Shown here: in pieces, positions 24,441 to 33,980 of the stretch
Numbering within the stretch: position 1 is the first letter of the stretch
Layout: every line of letters starts with the position of its first letter
Program-made: the position numbers and the translations under genes
NCBI GenBank assembly: GCA_031256955.1
Contig: JAIRPP010000016.1
Coordinates: forward strand, 1 to 64,000
DNA length: 64,000 nucleotides
DNA from: Candidatus Methanoplasma sp.
GTDB taxonomy: Archaea > Thermoplasmatota > Thermoplasmata > Methanomassiliicoccales > Methanomethylophilaceae
Reading direction: 5' to 3'
The notes under the pieces: generated by a model
The model's input: only the letters and a program-made list of their open reading frames with translations
What the model was told of the DNA's origin: nothing
The model's database searches: none

Positions 24441-25856
24441 ATGAGCGGGAAGGCGGAGTCCAAGGGCGTGGAGACCATGCTCGGAGACCCCAGGAAGGCC
24501 CTCGTCGCCTTCTCCATCCCGATCGCCATAGCCCTGTTCGTCCAGCAGGTCAACGTCCTGGTCGACAGCTTCTGGGTGACCAGCCTGGGCGGGGACGCCA
24601 TGGCCGCGATAGGCCTGCTGTACCCCATATACGCCATACTCATCGGGATCGGCAACGGCCTCGGCATAGGCGCGTCCGCGGCCATAGCTAGGAAGATCGG
24701 AGGGGGGAGGCGGGGGGAGGCCTCCAGGATAGCGGGGCAGTCCCTGGTCCTCGCGGCGATCGTGTCGGTCGCCGCCACGCCCTTCCTGCTGGCCGCGGAG
24801 GACCCCCTGCTCAGGCTCATAGGCGCGGGGGCGACGCTGGAGACCTCGAAGGCGTACGCGTTCCCGCTGTTCCTGTCCACGGCGCTCATCCTGATGAGCG
24901 GGGTCGTCTCGGGGATGCTCCGCGGGGAGGGCGCCATGCGCCGCTCCATGCAGATCCAAGTGGCGGCCGCCGCGATCAACCTCGTCCTGGACCCCATATT
25001 CATATATACTCTGGGGTGGGGGATCGCGGGCGCGGCCTGGGTGACCTCCATCTCCATGGCCGCGTCCGTGGCCATGGGGCTGTACTGGTATTGCATAAGG
25101 AAGAGCACGTTCGTGGCCATCGCCCGCAGGGACCTCAGGGTCAGCGCCGCGCACATGAGGGAGATCCTCTCCGTCGGCCTCCCGCAGAGCCTCGAGTTCT
25201 CCGTGATGAACGCGTTCAACGTGGGGTACAACTTCTGCGTGATCATGGTCGGGTCCACGGACCTGATGGGGCTGTACACCGTGTCGTGGAGGATCCTCAT
25301 GCTGCTCATGATCCCCGCGCAGGCCATGGGCGGGGCCATCGTCTCCGCCTGCTCCGCCGAGTTCGGGATGAAGAGGTACGACATGATCCGCCGCGCCTAC
25401 CTGTACGCCACGCGCGCGTCCGTGGCGGTCCTGTTCGCCCTCGCCGCCGCCACCGCGCTGGTGGCGGGCTACATCGCGGAGGCGTTCACCGCGCCGTCAG
25501 GCATGACGGACCTGAGGGACAACATGACCGTCATGCTGCGCATCCTGCTGATCCTCGCGCCGTTCTTCGCCCCCGTCTACGTGGGGTCCTCCCTCCTGCA
25601 GGCGCTCAACCGCTCCAAGGTCGCCCTCGCATCGTCCGCGCTGAGGAACGGGGTCCTCACCGTGCTCTTCTTCTCGGCGGCGTACCTCGCGGGCACGGAG
25701 ACCTCCCTCTGGTGGGCGATGGTGGCGGGCGAGGTGTTCGGCGGCGCCCTCATGGGCTATTGGGCCTACGTGGTGCTGATGGACACCGCCAGGAAGGACG
25801 GCAGGACGCTGTCTGGGCGCTCGAAAAGAGGCCGCCGTAGGGCCATTGGGAAATGA
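24441..25856 (+). CDS. MATE family efflux transporter
   Basis: 471 aa, 12 hydrophobic segments in two homologous halves. The MATE repeats are visible as FSIPIAIALFVQQVNVLVDS with GGDAMAAIGLLYP in the first half, and LPQSLEFSVMNAFNVGYN in the second. These exporters move drugs or organic cations against Na+ or H+. The start at 24441 follows the TATA box. The C-terminus is basic. Substrate unknown. Confidence 0.88.
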   Translation: MSGKAESKGVETMLGDPRKALVAFSIPIAIALFVQQVNVLVDSFWVTSLGGDAMAAIGLLYPIYAILIGIGNGLGIGASAAIARKIGGGRRGEASRIAGQSLVLAAIVSVAATPFLLAAEDPLLRLIGAGATLETSKAYAFPLFLSTALILMSGVVSGMLRGEGAMRRSMQIQVAAAAINLVLDPIFIYTLGWGIAGAAWVTSISMAASVAMGLYWYCIRKSTFVAIARRDLRVSAAHMREILSVGLPQSLEFSVMNAFNVGYNFCVIMVGSTDLMGLYTVSWRILMLLMIPAQAMGGAIVSACSAEFGMKRYDMIRRAYLYATRASVAVLFALAAATALVAGYIAEAFTAPSGMTDLRDNMTVMLRILLILAPFFAPVYVGSSLLQALNRSKVALASSALRNGVLTVLFFSAAYLAGTETSLWWAMVAGEVFGGALMGYWAYVVLMDTARKDGRTLSGRSKRGRRRAIGK

Positions 25857-26006
25857 TGGCGTATAAAATATCAAATTTGATAACATACGCTTGGATAGAT
25901 ATAAATATTTGGATGTATTTAGGAGACATAGACGGTTATCGGTCTGTCGGTGGGGGTAGGGGAAAAGGGCCGGCATATCGATACCGTTGTTTTCCTTTTG
26001 CGACAG

Positions 26007-26013
26007 TTTATTA
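26007..26013 (+). promoter_or_regulatory. TATA box of metG
   Basis: TTTATTA is centred 27 bases before ATG 26037, which fixes the start of MetRS there rather than at the in-frame ATG 26019. Confidence 0.55.
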
Positions 26014-26036
26014 TCGGCATGGCGTATTCATCCGCA

Positions 26037-28244
26037 ATGTCTAAGATCTGCGTGAACATCGCCTGGCCTTACGCCAACGGCGCCATACACATAGGGCACG
26101 TCGCCGGGTCCCTGCTCCCGCCCGACATATTCGCCAGGTTCAACCGCCTCATGGGCAACGAGGTCCTGGTGGTCGGAGGGTCCGACCAGCACGGAACCCC
26201 CATAACCGTCACGGCCGAGAGGGAGGGCGTGACCCCCGAGGCGGTGGCCGAGAGGTACCACGAGATAAACAAGAAGGCCATAGAGGACCTGGGCATCGAG
26301 TACTCCCTGTTCGGCAAGACGCACTGCGACACGCACTTCGAGGTCACGCAGGGCATCTTCAGGGACCTCATGGGGAAGGGGCACCTGTACGTCAGGGAGA
26401 CCGACCAGTACTACTGCGCCGGGTGCGCCCGCTTCCTCCCCGACAGGTACGTGGAGGGGACCTGCCCCAAGTGCGGGGCGGAGAACGTCCGCAGCGACCA
26501 GTGCGACAGGTGCGGGGCCGCCTTCGAGCCGGGGGACGTCCTCGGCGCCCGCTGCATACACTGCGGGGGCTCGCCCGAGATCCGCCCGTCGGAGCACTAC
26601 TTCCTCCGCCTGTCCGCGTTCAGGGACAGGCTGATCGAGTTTGTGCGCGCCAACGACCACTGGAGGCCCAACGTCAAGGCGTTCACGCAGAACTGGCTGG
26701 AGAAGGAGCTGCTGGACCGCGCCGTGACCAGGGACATGTCCTGGGGGGTGCCCGTGCCCGTGGAGGGATGGGGGGACAAGGTCATCTACGTGTGGTTCGA
26801 CGCCGTCATAGGCTACCTGAGCGACTCCATAGAGTACTCCAGGCGGGTCGGCGACCCCGACCTCTGGAAGAGGTTCTGGCAGGACCCCGAGACCAGGCAC
26901 TACTATTTCATCGGCAAGGACAACATCCCATTCCATTCCATAATATGGCCCTCCATCCTGATGGGCGTGGGGGGGCTCTGCCTCCCGCACGACATACCCG
27001 CCAACGAGTTCCTGCTGTTCAACGGGGAGAAGCTCTCCAAGAGCCGCGGGGGGGCGGTGGACGTGCCGTCCGTGCTGGAGAAGCACGACCGCGACGCGGT
27101 GAGGTACTACCTCGCGGCCAACATGCCGGACACGCACGACGCGGAGTTCTCGTGGGACGACTTCCAGGCCAGGGTGAACTCGGAGCTGGTCTCCGTCCTC
27201 GGGAACTTCTACCACAGGAGCCTCAGCTTCACCCACAAGAACTTCGGGTCCGTCCCGCCCCAGGGCGAGGGCGGCCCCGACGCCGGCGTGGCGGAGGCCA
27301 TATCCTCCGCGTTCGAGGAGTACCGCGCCCGCCTGTCGTCGTGCGACTTCAAGAAGGCGCTCAAGGCGGTGATGGACCTGGCCCGCTTCGGGAACAGGCA
27401 CTTCGACGCGTCCAAGCCCTGGGCGCTCGTGAAGTCGGACCGCGCCGCGTGCGGGGCGGCCATGTGCGAGAGCCTGCGCATAGCCCGCGCGCTGGCGTTC
27501 ATGGCGTGGCCTTTCCTCCCGTCGTCCTCCGAGAAGGCGTGGGCCTTCCTCGGGCTCCCCGGGAGCCCGCTCGACGCCGGGGCGGGCCTCCCGCTGTCCC
27601 CCATGCCGTCGGGGCATGCGCTCCCGGAGCCGTCCCCCATATACAAGAAGATCGAGTTCGAGAAGGAGGCGGAGCCCGCGGCGGAGGGGCCCTTCCAGGC
27701 GTTCAGGAGGCTGGACCTCCGCGCCGCCAGGATCATCTCCGCGGAGGACCATCCGAGCGCGGACAGGCTGTTCGTGCTGAAGGTGGACGTCGGGGAGGAG
27801 CGCCCTAGGCAGGTGGTGGCGGGCCTGAAGGCGTACTACTCCAAAGAGCAGATCGAGGGGCGCCCGGCGGTGCTGGTCGCCAACCTGAAGCCCGCGAAGC
27901 TGCGCGGGGTCGCGTCGGAGGGGATGCTCCTGGCGGCGGACGACGAGGGGTCGGGCGGGAAGTCCGTGCTCCTGCTGAGGCCGTCCGCGGACCTCGCCCC
28001 CGGGACCCGCATCGACAGCGGCGTCGGCGCGCCCGCCCAGCGCATAGAGTACGAGGAGTTTCAGAAGGCCGAGATGATCCTGTTCGACGCGAAGGACGGG
28101 AAGACCTCGTCCGGGATGGAGCTGGGCGTCTCCGGCAGGGTGGCGGCGGCCGTCGAGGGCGGGAAGGCGATGGCGCTGACCGACGGCAAGGGGTGCACGG
28201 TGACCGCGGACGGGGAGATATCGGACGGTGCGAAGATCAGATGA
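26037..28244 (+). CDS. metG: Methionyl-tRNA synthetase with C-terminal tRNA-binding domain
   Basis: 735 aa. Class I motifs HIGH (in AIHIGHVAG, residues 18-21) and the KMSKS loop as KLSKS (GEKLSKSRGG). The zinc knuckle region has CAGCARFLPDRYVEGTCPKCG and a second CDRCG...CIHCG set. The C-terminal 180 residues form the EMAP/Arc1p-like OB-fold tRNA-binding domain (DLRAARIISAEDHPSADRLF). It charges tRNA-Met. The stop overlaps the ATG of the next gene (ATGA). Confidence 0.97.
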   Translation: MSKICVNIAWPYANGAIHIGHVAGSLLPPDIFARFNRLMGNEVLVVGGSDQHGTPITVTAEREGVTPEAVAERYHEINKKAIEDLGIEYSLFGKTHCDTHFEVTQGIFRDLMGKGHLYVRETDQYYCAGCARFLPDRYVEGTCPKCGAENVRSDQCDRCGAAFEPGDVLGARCIHCGGSPEIRPSEHYFLRLSAFRDRLIEFVRANDHWRPNVKAFTQNWLEKELLDRAVTRDMSWGVPVPVEGWGDKVIYVWFDAVIGYLSDSIEYSRRVGDPDLWKRFWQDPETRHYYFIGKDNIPFHSIIWPSILMGVGGLCLPHDIPANEFLLFNGEKLSKSRGGAVDVPSVLEKHDRDAVRYYLAANMPDTHDAEFSWDDFQARVNSELVSVLGNFYHRSLSFTHKNFGSVPPQGEGGPDAGVAEAISSAFEEYRARLSSCDFKKALKAVMDLARFGNRHFDASKPWALVKSDRAACGAAMCESLRIARALAFMAWPFLPSSSEKAWAFLGLPGSPLDAGAGLPLSPMPSGHALPEPSPIYKKIEFEKEAEPAAEGPFQAFRRLDLRAARIISAEDHPSADRLFVLKVDVGEERPRQVVAGLKAYYSKEQIEGRPAVLVANLKPAKLRGVASEGMLLAADDEGSGGKSVLLLRPSADLAPGTRIDSGVGAPAQRIEYEEFQKAEMILFDAKDGKTSSGMELGVSGRVAAAVEGGKAMALTDGKGCTVTADGEISDGAKIR

Positions 28245-28897
28245 AGGCGGACCTGCACATACACTCTGTCCACTCCCTCAACGACGGCGAATCCCCCATA
28301 GGGGATATCGTCGAGGCGGCTCTGAGGGCGGGCCTCGGCTGCATCGCGGTGACCGACCACAACAGCTTCGAATCCTGGAGGGAGCTCAGCGGGGAGACGA
28401 GGGTGATAGCCGTGCCGGGCATAGAGGTGTCCTCCAGGGACGGGCACATCCTCGCCTACGGCGTGGACGGGGACATACCTAGGGGCATGTCCGCGGAGGA
28501 GACCATAGCGGCCATCCATGAGGCGGGCGGGGTCGCGTTCGCCGCCCACCCGTACAGGTGGTGGTCCGGCCTGGGGGAAGAGAAGGCCGCGAACAGCGGG
28601 TTCGACGGCATAGAGGCCATGAACGCCCGCTCCACCCGCTCGGGCAACCGCAGGGCGGCGGGGCTGGCGGCCCGCCTGGGCAAGCCGGTCAGCGCGGGGA
28701 GCGACGCGCACCGGGCGGACCGCGTCGGGAAGTGCTACGTCGATATCCCGGACGCGGACACGTGGCAGGAGGTCCTCGCTTCCATCATGGCGGGAAAGGC
28801 GGCCTTCCGCGGCGAGAGCCGCGGCGCGCTGGAGACGCTGGAGTACGGGTTCAAATCGATAACCAGGTGGATTCGCAGGGGATTCAGCAAAACCTGA
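28241..28897 (+). CDS. PHP-domain phosphoesterase (small)
   Basis: 218 aa. PHP motifs ADLHIHSVHSL at the N-terminus, VTDHNSFESW, GIEVSSRDGHIL, FAAHPYRWW and AGSDAHRADRVG supply the metal ligands. Typical size for the stand-alone archaeal branch (RNase/AMP phosphatase-like trpH group). Translationally coupled to metG by ATGA overlap. Substrate unknown; the family hydrolyses small nucleotides or oligonucleotides in tested cases. Confidence 0.85.
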   Translation: MKADLHIHSVHSLNDGESPIGDIVEAALRAGLGCIAVTDHNSFESWRELSGETRVIAVPGIEVSSRDGHILAYGVDGDIPRGMSAEETIAAIHEAGGVAFAAHPYRWWSGLGEEKAANSGFDGIEAMNARSTRSGNRRAAGLAARLGKPVSAGSDAHRADRVGKCYVDIPDADTWQEVLASIMAGKAAFRGESRGALETLEYGFKSITRWIRRGFSKT

Positions 28898-28966
28898 GGC
28901 GCGCGGGCGCGCTCGGCAGAGCTTTTTAGAAGAAGTTTTGCGCCCCTCGCGGGGCGCATGCGCCCG

Positions 28967-29515
28967 TCAGGACATCAGGCTGGCGGCTCTGAGCTCTGCG
29001 GCGATCTTGTCCACCGCGCGCACCACGTCCTCGGGGATCTTGGCGCCGGTGCAGACCATCTTGCCCGATCCGAACAGGAGGACCACGACCTTCGGGTCGT
29101 CGAGCCTGTAGACGAGCCCGGGGAACTGCTCGGGCTCGTACTCGACCTTCTCCAGGCCGAGGGTTATGGCGACTGTGTTCAGGTTTATCTCCTGCCCCAG
29201 GTCGGAGGACGCCACTATGTTCTGAACCTCGATCTTGGGCTCGATGCTGATCATTATGTTCGCTTTCTCGAGATCCTTCGCCACCTTGCTTATGGCGACC
29301 TTGACGTCGGAGAGGCTCTTCGCTCCGGTGCAGACCACCTTCCCGCTCCTGAACAGGAGAGTCGCCGTCTTGGGCTCCTGCAGCCTGTAGACGAGACCGG
29401 GGAACTGCTGCGGGTTGTACTCCGCCCCTTTGAGAGAATCCAGGATGACCTTGAGATTGAGCTCCTGTCCGAGAGATGTCGATGCAACGACGTTCTCTAT
29501 GTTCATTTTCGCCAT
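28967..29515 (-). CDS. tbp: TATA-box binding protein (TBP)
   Basis: 182 aa made of two direct repeats of the TBP saddle, each with the family pattern (QQFPGLVYRLQEPK and EQFPGLVYRLDDPK, then LLFRSGKVVCTGAK and LLFGSGKMVCTGAK). It binds the archaeal TATA box and recruits TFB and RNA polymerase. ATG 29515 is chosen; the codon before it is TTG. Single gene on the minus strand, convergent with the PHP gene. Confidence 0.98.
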   Translation of the reverse strand: MAKMNIENVVASTSLGQELNLKVILDSLKGAEYNPQQFPGLVYRLQEPKTATLLFRSGKVVCTGAKSLSDVKVAISKVAKDLEKANIMISIEPKIEVQNIVASSDLGQEINLNTVAITLGLEKVEYEPEQFPGLVYRLDDPKVVVLLFGSGKMVCTGAKIPEDVVRAVDKIAAELRAASLMS

Positions 29516-29662
29516 CAATTCACCGTTCAGGTCTATTTAAACCCTATTTATAAAGGTTGTGTAAAACGGCGCTCCGGGGCCTCGATCGGGCGCGCTTCTG
29601 GGGCTGGGCGGGGCGGGCGGCGGAGAGCGCTCGGAGAGGGGCGCGGAGGCATGGAGAATGGG

Positions 29663-29735
29663 TGGGTCGGGAGAGGGAATTGAACCCCCGTATGCGGATC
29701 TGCAGTCCGCCACATAGCCACTGTGTTATCCCGAC
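29663..29735 (-). tRNA. tRNA-Cys(GCA)
   Basis: Minus strand. Acceptor GTCGGGA pairs with TCCCGAC, anticodon stem GCGGA/TCCGC around loop CTGCAGA, anticodon GCA. T arm GGGGG-TTCAATT-CCCTC. CCA is not clearly encoded. Variable and D arms are of normal size. Confidence 0.93.
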
Positions 29736-29823
29736 TTCGTAACCTCATTTCAGGGCTTCTATTAAACCGTTTCTGATGATCGCCGCGTCATGATTATATC
29801 TCCCGTAGGGCGTGGTCCCGCCG

Positions 29824-30651
29824 ATGCATTGCAAGAGCGTCTCCGTCCGCGACGTGTCCGCGCCCCTGACGGAGGAGGGAGTGTCCCGGCTGATGGCGGA
29901 TTGGACGGCGTATGCCAAGACGGAGCTGGTCGTGCTGAGGAACGGCGGGTGCGCCGTGGTCTCAATAACGGGATCCGAGGGGGCCGGGCTGCTCCGCAGG
30001 GTCTCGGGGTTCGAGATACTGTCCCTGCCGGGGGACACCGTCTACGTCAGGGATCCCTCGGCGGACGTCCTGAACGCGCCCGCCATGGCCAGGGTCCAGG
30101 CGTCCCATCCCGGGAAGACGGTGGTCGTCGAGGGAATGTTCTCCCACATAAACGTCGTGCGCGGGCTGGCCCCGCTGAGGCTGAGGGTGGTGGACTGCGC
30201 CCCGCCCCGCCCGTCCAAGCTCTCCGTGCTCGTGAAGGCGGCCCTCGATTCCGGCTTCGTCGACCTCCCGGTGGTGCACGAGGTCGTGGAGCTGGACTTC
30301 GCGGAGGCCGCGTCGCGCGCGGGCGGCGGCGCGATGCTGCCGTGCAGGGCGTCCGGCCTCTCCGACATAGCGACGGCGGGGTTCCTGGACGATCCCCCCG
30401 CGGACCCGGGTGGCGCGACGGTGGTCGGCTGCAAGCTGTCCGCGAGGGTGTTCCGCGCGATCTACGGCCGCGACGCCCCGCTGATCAACATGTGCCCCTT
30501 CGACGGGGCCCCGCGCGACGGGGTCAAGTCCATCGCCAGGTGCTGCGACCTGAAGGAGGGGCACGAGATCTGCGGCGACGTGGCGAAGGTGCCCTGGGGC
30601 GCGACGGTGCCCGAGGTGGCGGGGGCCATAGCGGCCCTGTTCTCAGAATAA
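29824..30651 (+). CDS. Conserved hypothetical archaeal protein
   Basis: 275 aa from ATG 29824, placed about 27 bases after the TATA-like GATTATATC at 29792-29800; ATG 29812 is in frame upstream. No catalytic motif recognised. It is a mixed alpha/beta protein with a run of conserved-looking blocks (VVEGMFSHINVVRG, INMCPFDGAPRDGVKSI, RCCDLKEGHEI) and several Cys toward the C-terminus that could bind metal. No signal peptide. Convergent with the TPR gene. Function unknown. Confidence 0.65.
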   Translation: MHCKSVSVRDVSAPLTEEGVSRLMADWTAYAKTELVVLRNGGCAVVSITGSEGAGLLRRVSGFEILSLPGDTVYVRDPSADVLNAPAMARVQASHPGKTVVVEGMFSHINVVRGLAPLRLRVVDCAPPRPSKLSVLVKAALDSGFVDLPVVHEVVELDFAEAASRAGGGAMLPCRASGLSDIATAGFLDDPPADPGGATVVGCKLSARVFRAIYGRDAPLINMCPFDGAPRDGVKSIARCCDLKEGHEICGDVAKVPWGATVPEVAGAIAALFSE

Positions 30652-31056
30652 GCTCCTGCCCCTGGCGAAGGCGGCGTACCCCTCCTCCGCCCTGCCCGCC
30701 CTGCACAGGGCCTCTCCCAGGGCGTACCACGCGTCCGCGTCGCCGGGGTCGCGCTCCAGGCGCCTCTTCAGGTGGGCTATGGCCTCGTCCCGCATCCCGG
30801 AGGCCTCCAGGCGCCCGCTGAAGAGCCTCCCGTGCGACTCCTCGTCCATGATGCGGAGCGCCTCCCGCCTCGCGTTCTCCATTATCACGTCCAGGGACCC
30901 CTTCTTCAGCCACGGGTACCTGGACGAGAGGGTCGCCCTGAACGCCGCCTCCTCGGAGGGGTCCGCCTCCGCGCCCGCCCCTCTGAAGAGCGACCTGGGG
31001 ACGCTCACGGTCAGGCTCCCGTGGGTTATCCGGAAGCAGCCCGCCGGTGCGCCCAT
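30643..31056 (-). CDS. Small TPR-repeat protein
   Basis: 137 aa. The C-terminal half has a TPR unit (DADAWYALGEALCRAGRAEEGYAAF) preceded by a degenerate one (MRDEAIAHLKRRLERDPGD). The N-terminal 70 residues are unassigned. It starts two bases after the pyrK stop on the same strand, so it is the last gene of the pyrD-pyrK operon. Probably a protein-protein adaptor; partner unknown. Confidence 0.7.
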   Translation of the reverse strand: MGAPAGCFRITHGSLTVSVPRSLFRGAGAEADPSEEAAFRATLSSRYPWLKKGSLDVIMENARREALRIMDEESHGRLFSGRLEASGMRDEAIAHLKRRLERDPGDADAWYALGEALCRAGRAEEGYAAFARGRSLF

Positions 31057-31058
31057 GG

Positions 31059-31823
31059 TCACCTCGCGCCGACGAGCCTCCCGGCCTCGTCGCGCCTCTT
31101 GGACCCGAACTCCGGCATGCGGGCCGCCTGCTCCCCGGTGAACACGGGGCCGTCCTTGCAGACCCTCTGCCCGTCTATGACGCAGCACCCGCAGAGGCCC
31201 GCGCCGCACTTCATGTGCCTCTCCATGGAGAGCTGGCAGTCCAGCCCCAGCTCGGAGCACGCGCCCAGCACCCCGCGCAGCATGACCTCCGGCCCGCATG
31301 CCAGCACCATGCCGTAGCTCTTCTCCGCCGCCTTCTCCCTCATGAGCTGGACGGCGTTCCCGCGGAAGCCCCTGGACCCGTCGTCGGTGGATATCCAAAC
31401 GTTCTTCGAGTACTTCGACGCGAGGTCGTCCATGATCACGTCCGCCTCCGTGCGCGCGCCTATGATCACGTCCGCCCCGATCTCCTTCACGGCGGGCATG
31501 ATGGCCGCGGTCCCCGCGCCGCCCCCGATCGCCAGCGTCTCCACGCCCTTCTTCAGCGAGAAGCCCCTGCCGTACGGCCCCCTCACCCTGAGGGAATCGC
31601 CCAGGCGGAGCTCGTGCAGGCGCCTGGTGTCGTCGCCGATGGCCTTCACGGTTATGCTCTTTATCCTGTTGGTCCGGGACAGCGACATCGGCACCTCCTC
31701 CATCCCCGGGACCCATACCATCACGAACTGCCCGGGGGACGCCTTCTCGTCCCACCGGAACTCGAACGTCATCGTGTCGTGCGACTCCCTGGTCGCGCCC
31801 AGTATCTTGACGAAGTCACTCAT
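31059..31823 (-). CDS. pyrK: Dihydroorotate dehydrogenase electron-transfer subunit
   Basis: 254 aa. Ferredoxin-reductase fold: FAD region with PMSLSR, NAD region with AIGGGAGTAAIMPAV, and the C-terminal 2Fe-2S loop CGAGLCGCCVIDGQRVCKDGP. In class 1B enzymes PyrK passes electrons from dihydroorotate to NAD+. It overlaps the end of pyrD by 8 bases, as expected for the complex. Confidence 0.94.
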   Translation of the reverse strand: MSDFVKILGATRESHDTMTFEFRWDEKASPGQFVMVWVPGMEEVPMSLSRTNRIKSITVKAIGDDTRRLHELRLGDSLRVRGPYGRGFSLKKGVETLAIGGGAGTAAIMPAVKEIGADVIIGARTEADVIMDDLASKYSKNVWISTDDGSRGFRGNAVQLMREKAAEKSYGMVLACGPEVMLRGVLGACSELGLDCQLSMERHMKCGAGLCGCCVIDGQRVCKDGPVFTGEQAARMPEFGSKRRDEAGRLVGAR

Positions 31824-32715
31824 GCGCCGCTCCCTCCATGTCCCTTATCGACGAATACCCGAAGGACCTCATGAAGTCCTCCAGGTCCCTGTTGATCGCT
31901 TCGAACACGTTCACCCCCTTGGACGCTATCGCGCTCCCCACCTGGAAGGCGCACGCGCCCGCCATGATGTACTGCGCCGCGTCCCTCCAGTCCGATATGC
32001 CCCCGACCCCCACTATGGGCAGGTCGACGGCGGACCTTATGTCGTACACCGCCCTGACCCCCACCGACCGCACGGCGGGCCCGGAGAGCCCCCCGAACCT
32101 GTTGCTGAGGAACGGCGCGGCGAACTCCGGAGATATGACCATGGCCTTGAGCGTGTTTATCGCCACTATGGCGTCCCCCCCCGCGTCGCTGACGGCGGAC
32201 GCGATCTCGCCCAGGATGTGCGTGTTCGGGGTGAGCTTCGCCCACACGGGGACGCTCACTGAGGACTTTGCCGCCGCGACGATCGACTTCACCAGGGCGG
32301 GGTCCACCCCCACCTCCATCCCGTACCCCTTGGCGTGGGGGCACGACAGGTTGAGCTCCACCGCGCACGCGCCGTAGTCCTCCATCCTGCCCGCCAGCTC
32401 GGAGAACTCCGCCGGGTCCTTCCCGAACACCGAGCCTACTATCTTCCCCTTGCGCACGGCGATCTCCATCTCCTCCCCGAACAGGTCTATGCCCGGGTTC
32501 GGGAGCCCCATGGCGTTGACGAACCCGCCCTTGACCTCGGTGAACGTCGGGTTCCTGTGGCCGGGGCTGGGCGCCAGCCCTATGGATTTCGTGACCACCG
32601 CGCCCGCGCCGGAATCCAGCATGCGGGCCATGGACGCGCCGGTCTCGTCCATTATGCCCGACGCGACCATGCCCGGCCTGTCCAGGGCGAGCCTCCCTAC
32701 GAATGTCTCAAGCAT
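31816..32715 (-). CDS. pyrD: Dihydroorotate dehydrogenase catalytic subunit (class 1B)
   Basis: 299 aa. FMN-binding TIM barrel with VTKSIGLAPSPGHRNPTF, NAMGLPNPG, ELNLSCPHAKG and GVGGISDWRDA. The active-site base in class 1B is Cys; the segment CPHAKG carries it after the conserved Asn-Leu-Ser. It oxidises dihydroorotate to orotate in pyrimidine synthesis together with PyrK. ATG 32715 fits family length; the upstream in-frame extension is not family-like. Confidence 0.95.
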   Translation of the reverse strand: MLETFVGRLALDRPGMVASGIMDETGASMARMLDSGAGAVVTKSIGLAPSPGHRNPTFTEVKGGFVNAMGLPNPGIDLFGEEMEIAVRKGKIVGSVFGKDPAEFSELAGRMEDYGACAVELNLSCPHAKGYGMEVGVDPALVKSIVAAAKSSVSVPVWAKLTPNTHILGEIASAVSDAGGDAIVAINTLKAMVISPEFAAPFLSNRFGGLSGPAVRSVGVRAVYDIRSAVDLPIVGVGGISDWRDAAQYIMAGACAFQVGSAIASKGVNVFEAINRDLEDFMRSFGYSSIRDMEGAAHE

Positions 32716-32742
32716 GATATCCACCCGTAGTAGTGGAAACCG

Positions 32743-32750
32743 ATTAAATA
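32743..32750 (+). promoter_or_regulatory. TATA box of the cysteine desulfurase gene
   Basis: ATTAAATA is centred 26 bases before ATG 32772, in the short divergent gap between pyrD and the desulfurase gene. Confidence 0.55.
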
Positions 32751-32771
32751 ATTGTAGCCCATGGCAGACCG

Positions 32772-33980
32772 ATGGATTTCTCTGAGGTGCGCGCCGACTT
32801 CCCCACGATGAGGAAGGGGGGCGGCGTATACCTGGACAGCGCATGCCAGTCCCTGCGCCCGGACAGCGTCATAAGGGCGATCGTGGAGTACTACGAGTCG
32901 TTCCCCGGGTGCGGCGGCAGGAGCGTGCACGGCATGTCCGCGCGGGTGTCCGCCGAGGTGGACGAGACGCGCGAGGCGCTGGCCTCCTTCTTCGGCACCC
33001 GCGACCCGTGCTGCTACGCGTTCACCAGGAACGCCACCGAGGGGATCAACGCGGTGGCGTCGGGGTTCGGCCTGCGCAGGGGCGACGCCGTGCTGACCAC
33101 GGACATGGAGCACAACTCGAACCACGTGCCGTGGCTCCGCCTGTCTGAGACGATGGGCGTGGAGAGGAGGTACGCCGAGTCTGGGCCGGGCTGGGAGTTC
33201 GACATGGAGAGCTTCAAAGCCGCGATGGACCGGCGCGTGAAGCTGGTGTCCGTGCACCACGCCAGCAACGTCACCGGGCGCGTCCTGCCCGTGAAGGCGA
33301 TCGCCGAGGTGGCCCACGACCTGGGGGCCGCGGTCCTGGTCGACGGGGCGCAGGCCGCGCCGCACATGAGGGTGGACCTGGGCCGCCTGGGCGCGGACTT
33401 CTACTGCCTATCCATGCACAAGATGCTGGGGCCCTCGGGGATGGGGGTCCTTTACGGCGAGAGGGAGCGCCTGGAGGCGCTGTCCCCCCTGTGCGTGGGG
33501 GGAGGGACGGTGGGGATGGCCACCTACGGCCGCGCCGACCCCGCGCCGCTCCCGGACAGGCTCGAGGCGGGCCTCCAGAACTACTCGGGGATAGCGGGGA
33601 CCAGGGCGGCGCTGGAGTACCTGTCCCGGGTCGGCATGGACGGCGTCGAGGCCAGGGACAGGGAGCTCATGCGCCTGATCTTCAAGGAGACGGAGGACGT
33701 GAGGGGGCTCGAGGTCGTCGGATCCCCCGACCCCGACGAGAGGCTGGGCGCGTTCTCCTTCAACATAGGCGGCCTCAGCCCCCACGACGTGGCGATCATG
33801 CTGGACAGGATGGACGGCATAATGATACGCTCCGGGATGCACTGCGCCCACCCCATGTACGCGGCCAGGGGCCTGGAGGGGAGCTCCAGGGCGTCGACGT
33901 ACCTTTACAACGACCATGGCGACGTGCGCAGGCTCGCGTCCGCGCTGAGGAAGATATCCGAGGCGTTCGGGGACCGCTGA
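32772..33980 (+). CDS. Class V aminotransferase, cysteine desulfurase (SufS-like)
   Basis: 402 aa. The PLP lysine is in LSMHKMLGPSGMG; TRNATEGINAVA and HASNVTG are the cofactor-pocket blocks, and the reactive Cys loop is IRSGMHCAHPM near residue 360, as in SufS/CsdA. It takes sulfur from cysteine for Fe-S clusters and thio-nucleotides. No suf scaffold gene is next to it. Its 3' end overlaps the convergent pilin-like gene. Confidence 0.9.
   Translation: MDFSEVRADFPTMRKGGGVYLDSACQSLRPDSVIRAIVEYYESFPGCGGRSVHGMSARVSAEVDETREALASFFGTRDPCCYAFTRNATEGINAVASGFGLRRGDAVLTTDMEHNSNHVPWLRLSETMGVERRYAESGPGWEFDMESFKAAMDRRVKLVSVHHASNVTGRVLPVKAIAEVAHDLGAAVLVDGAQAAPHMRVDLGRLGADFYCLSMHKMLGPSGMGVLYGERERLEALSPLCVGGGTVGMATYGRADPAPLPDRLEAGLQNYSGIAGTRAALEYLSRVGMDGVEARDRELMRLIFKETEDVRGLEVVGSPDPDERLGAFSFNIGGLSPHDVAIMLDRMDGIMIRSGMHCAHPMYAARGLEGSSRASTYLYNDHGDVRRLASALRKISEAFGDR

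Noticed and set aside
28936-28960. GC hairpin between the PHP gene and TBP as a clear terminator
   Set aside because: The inverted repeat GCGCCCC/GGGGCGC is real but lacks a T-run on either strand, so direction and role cannot be called.
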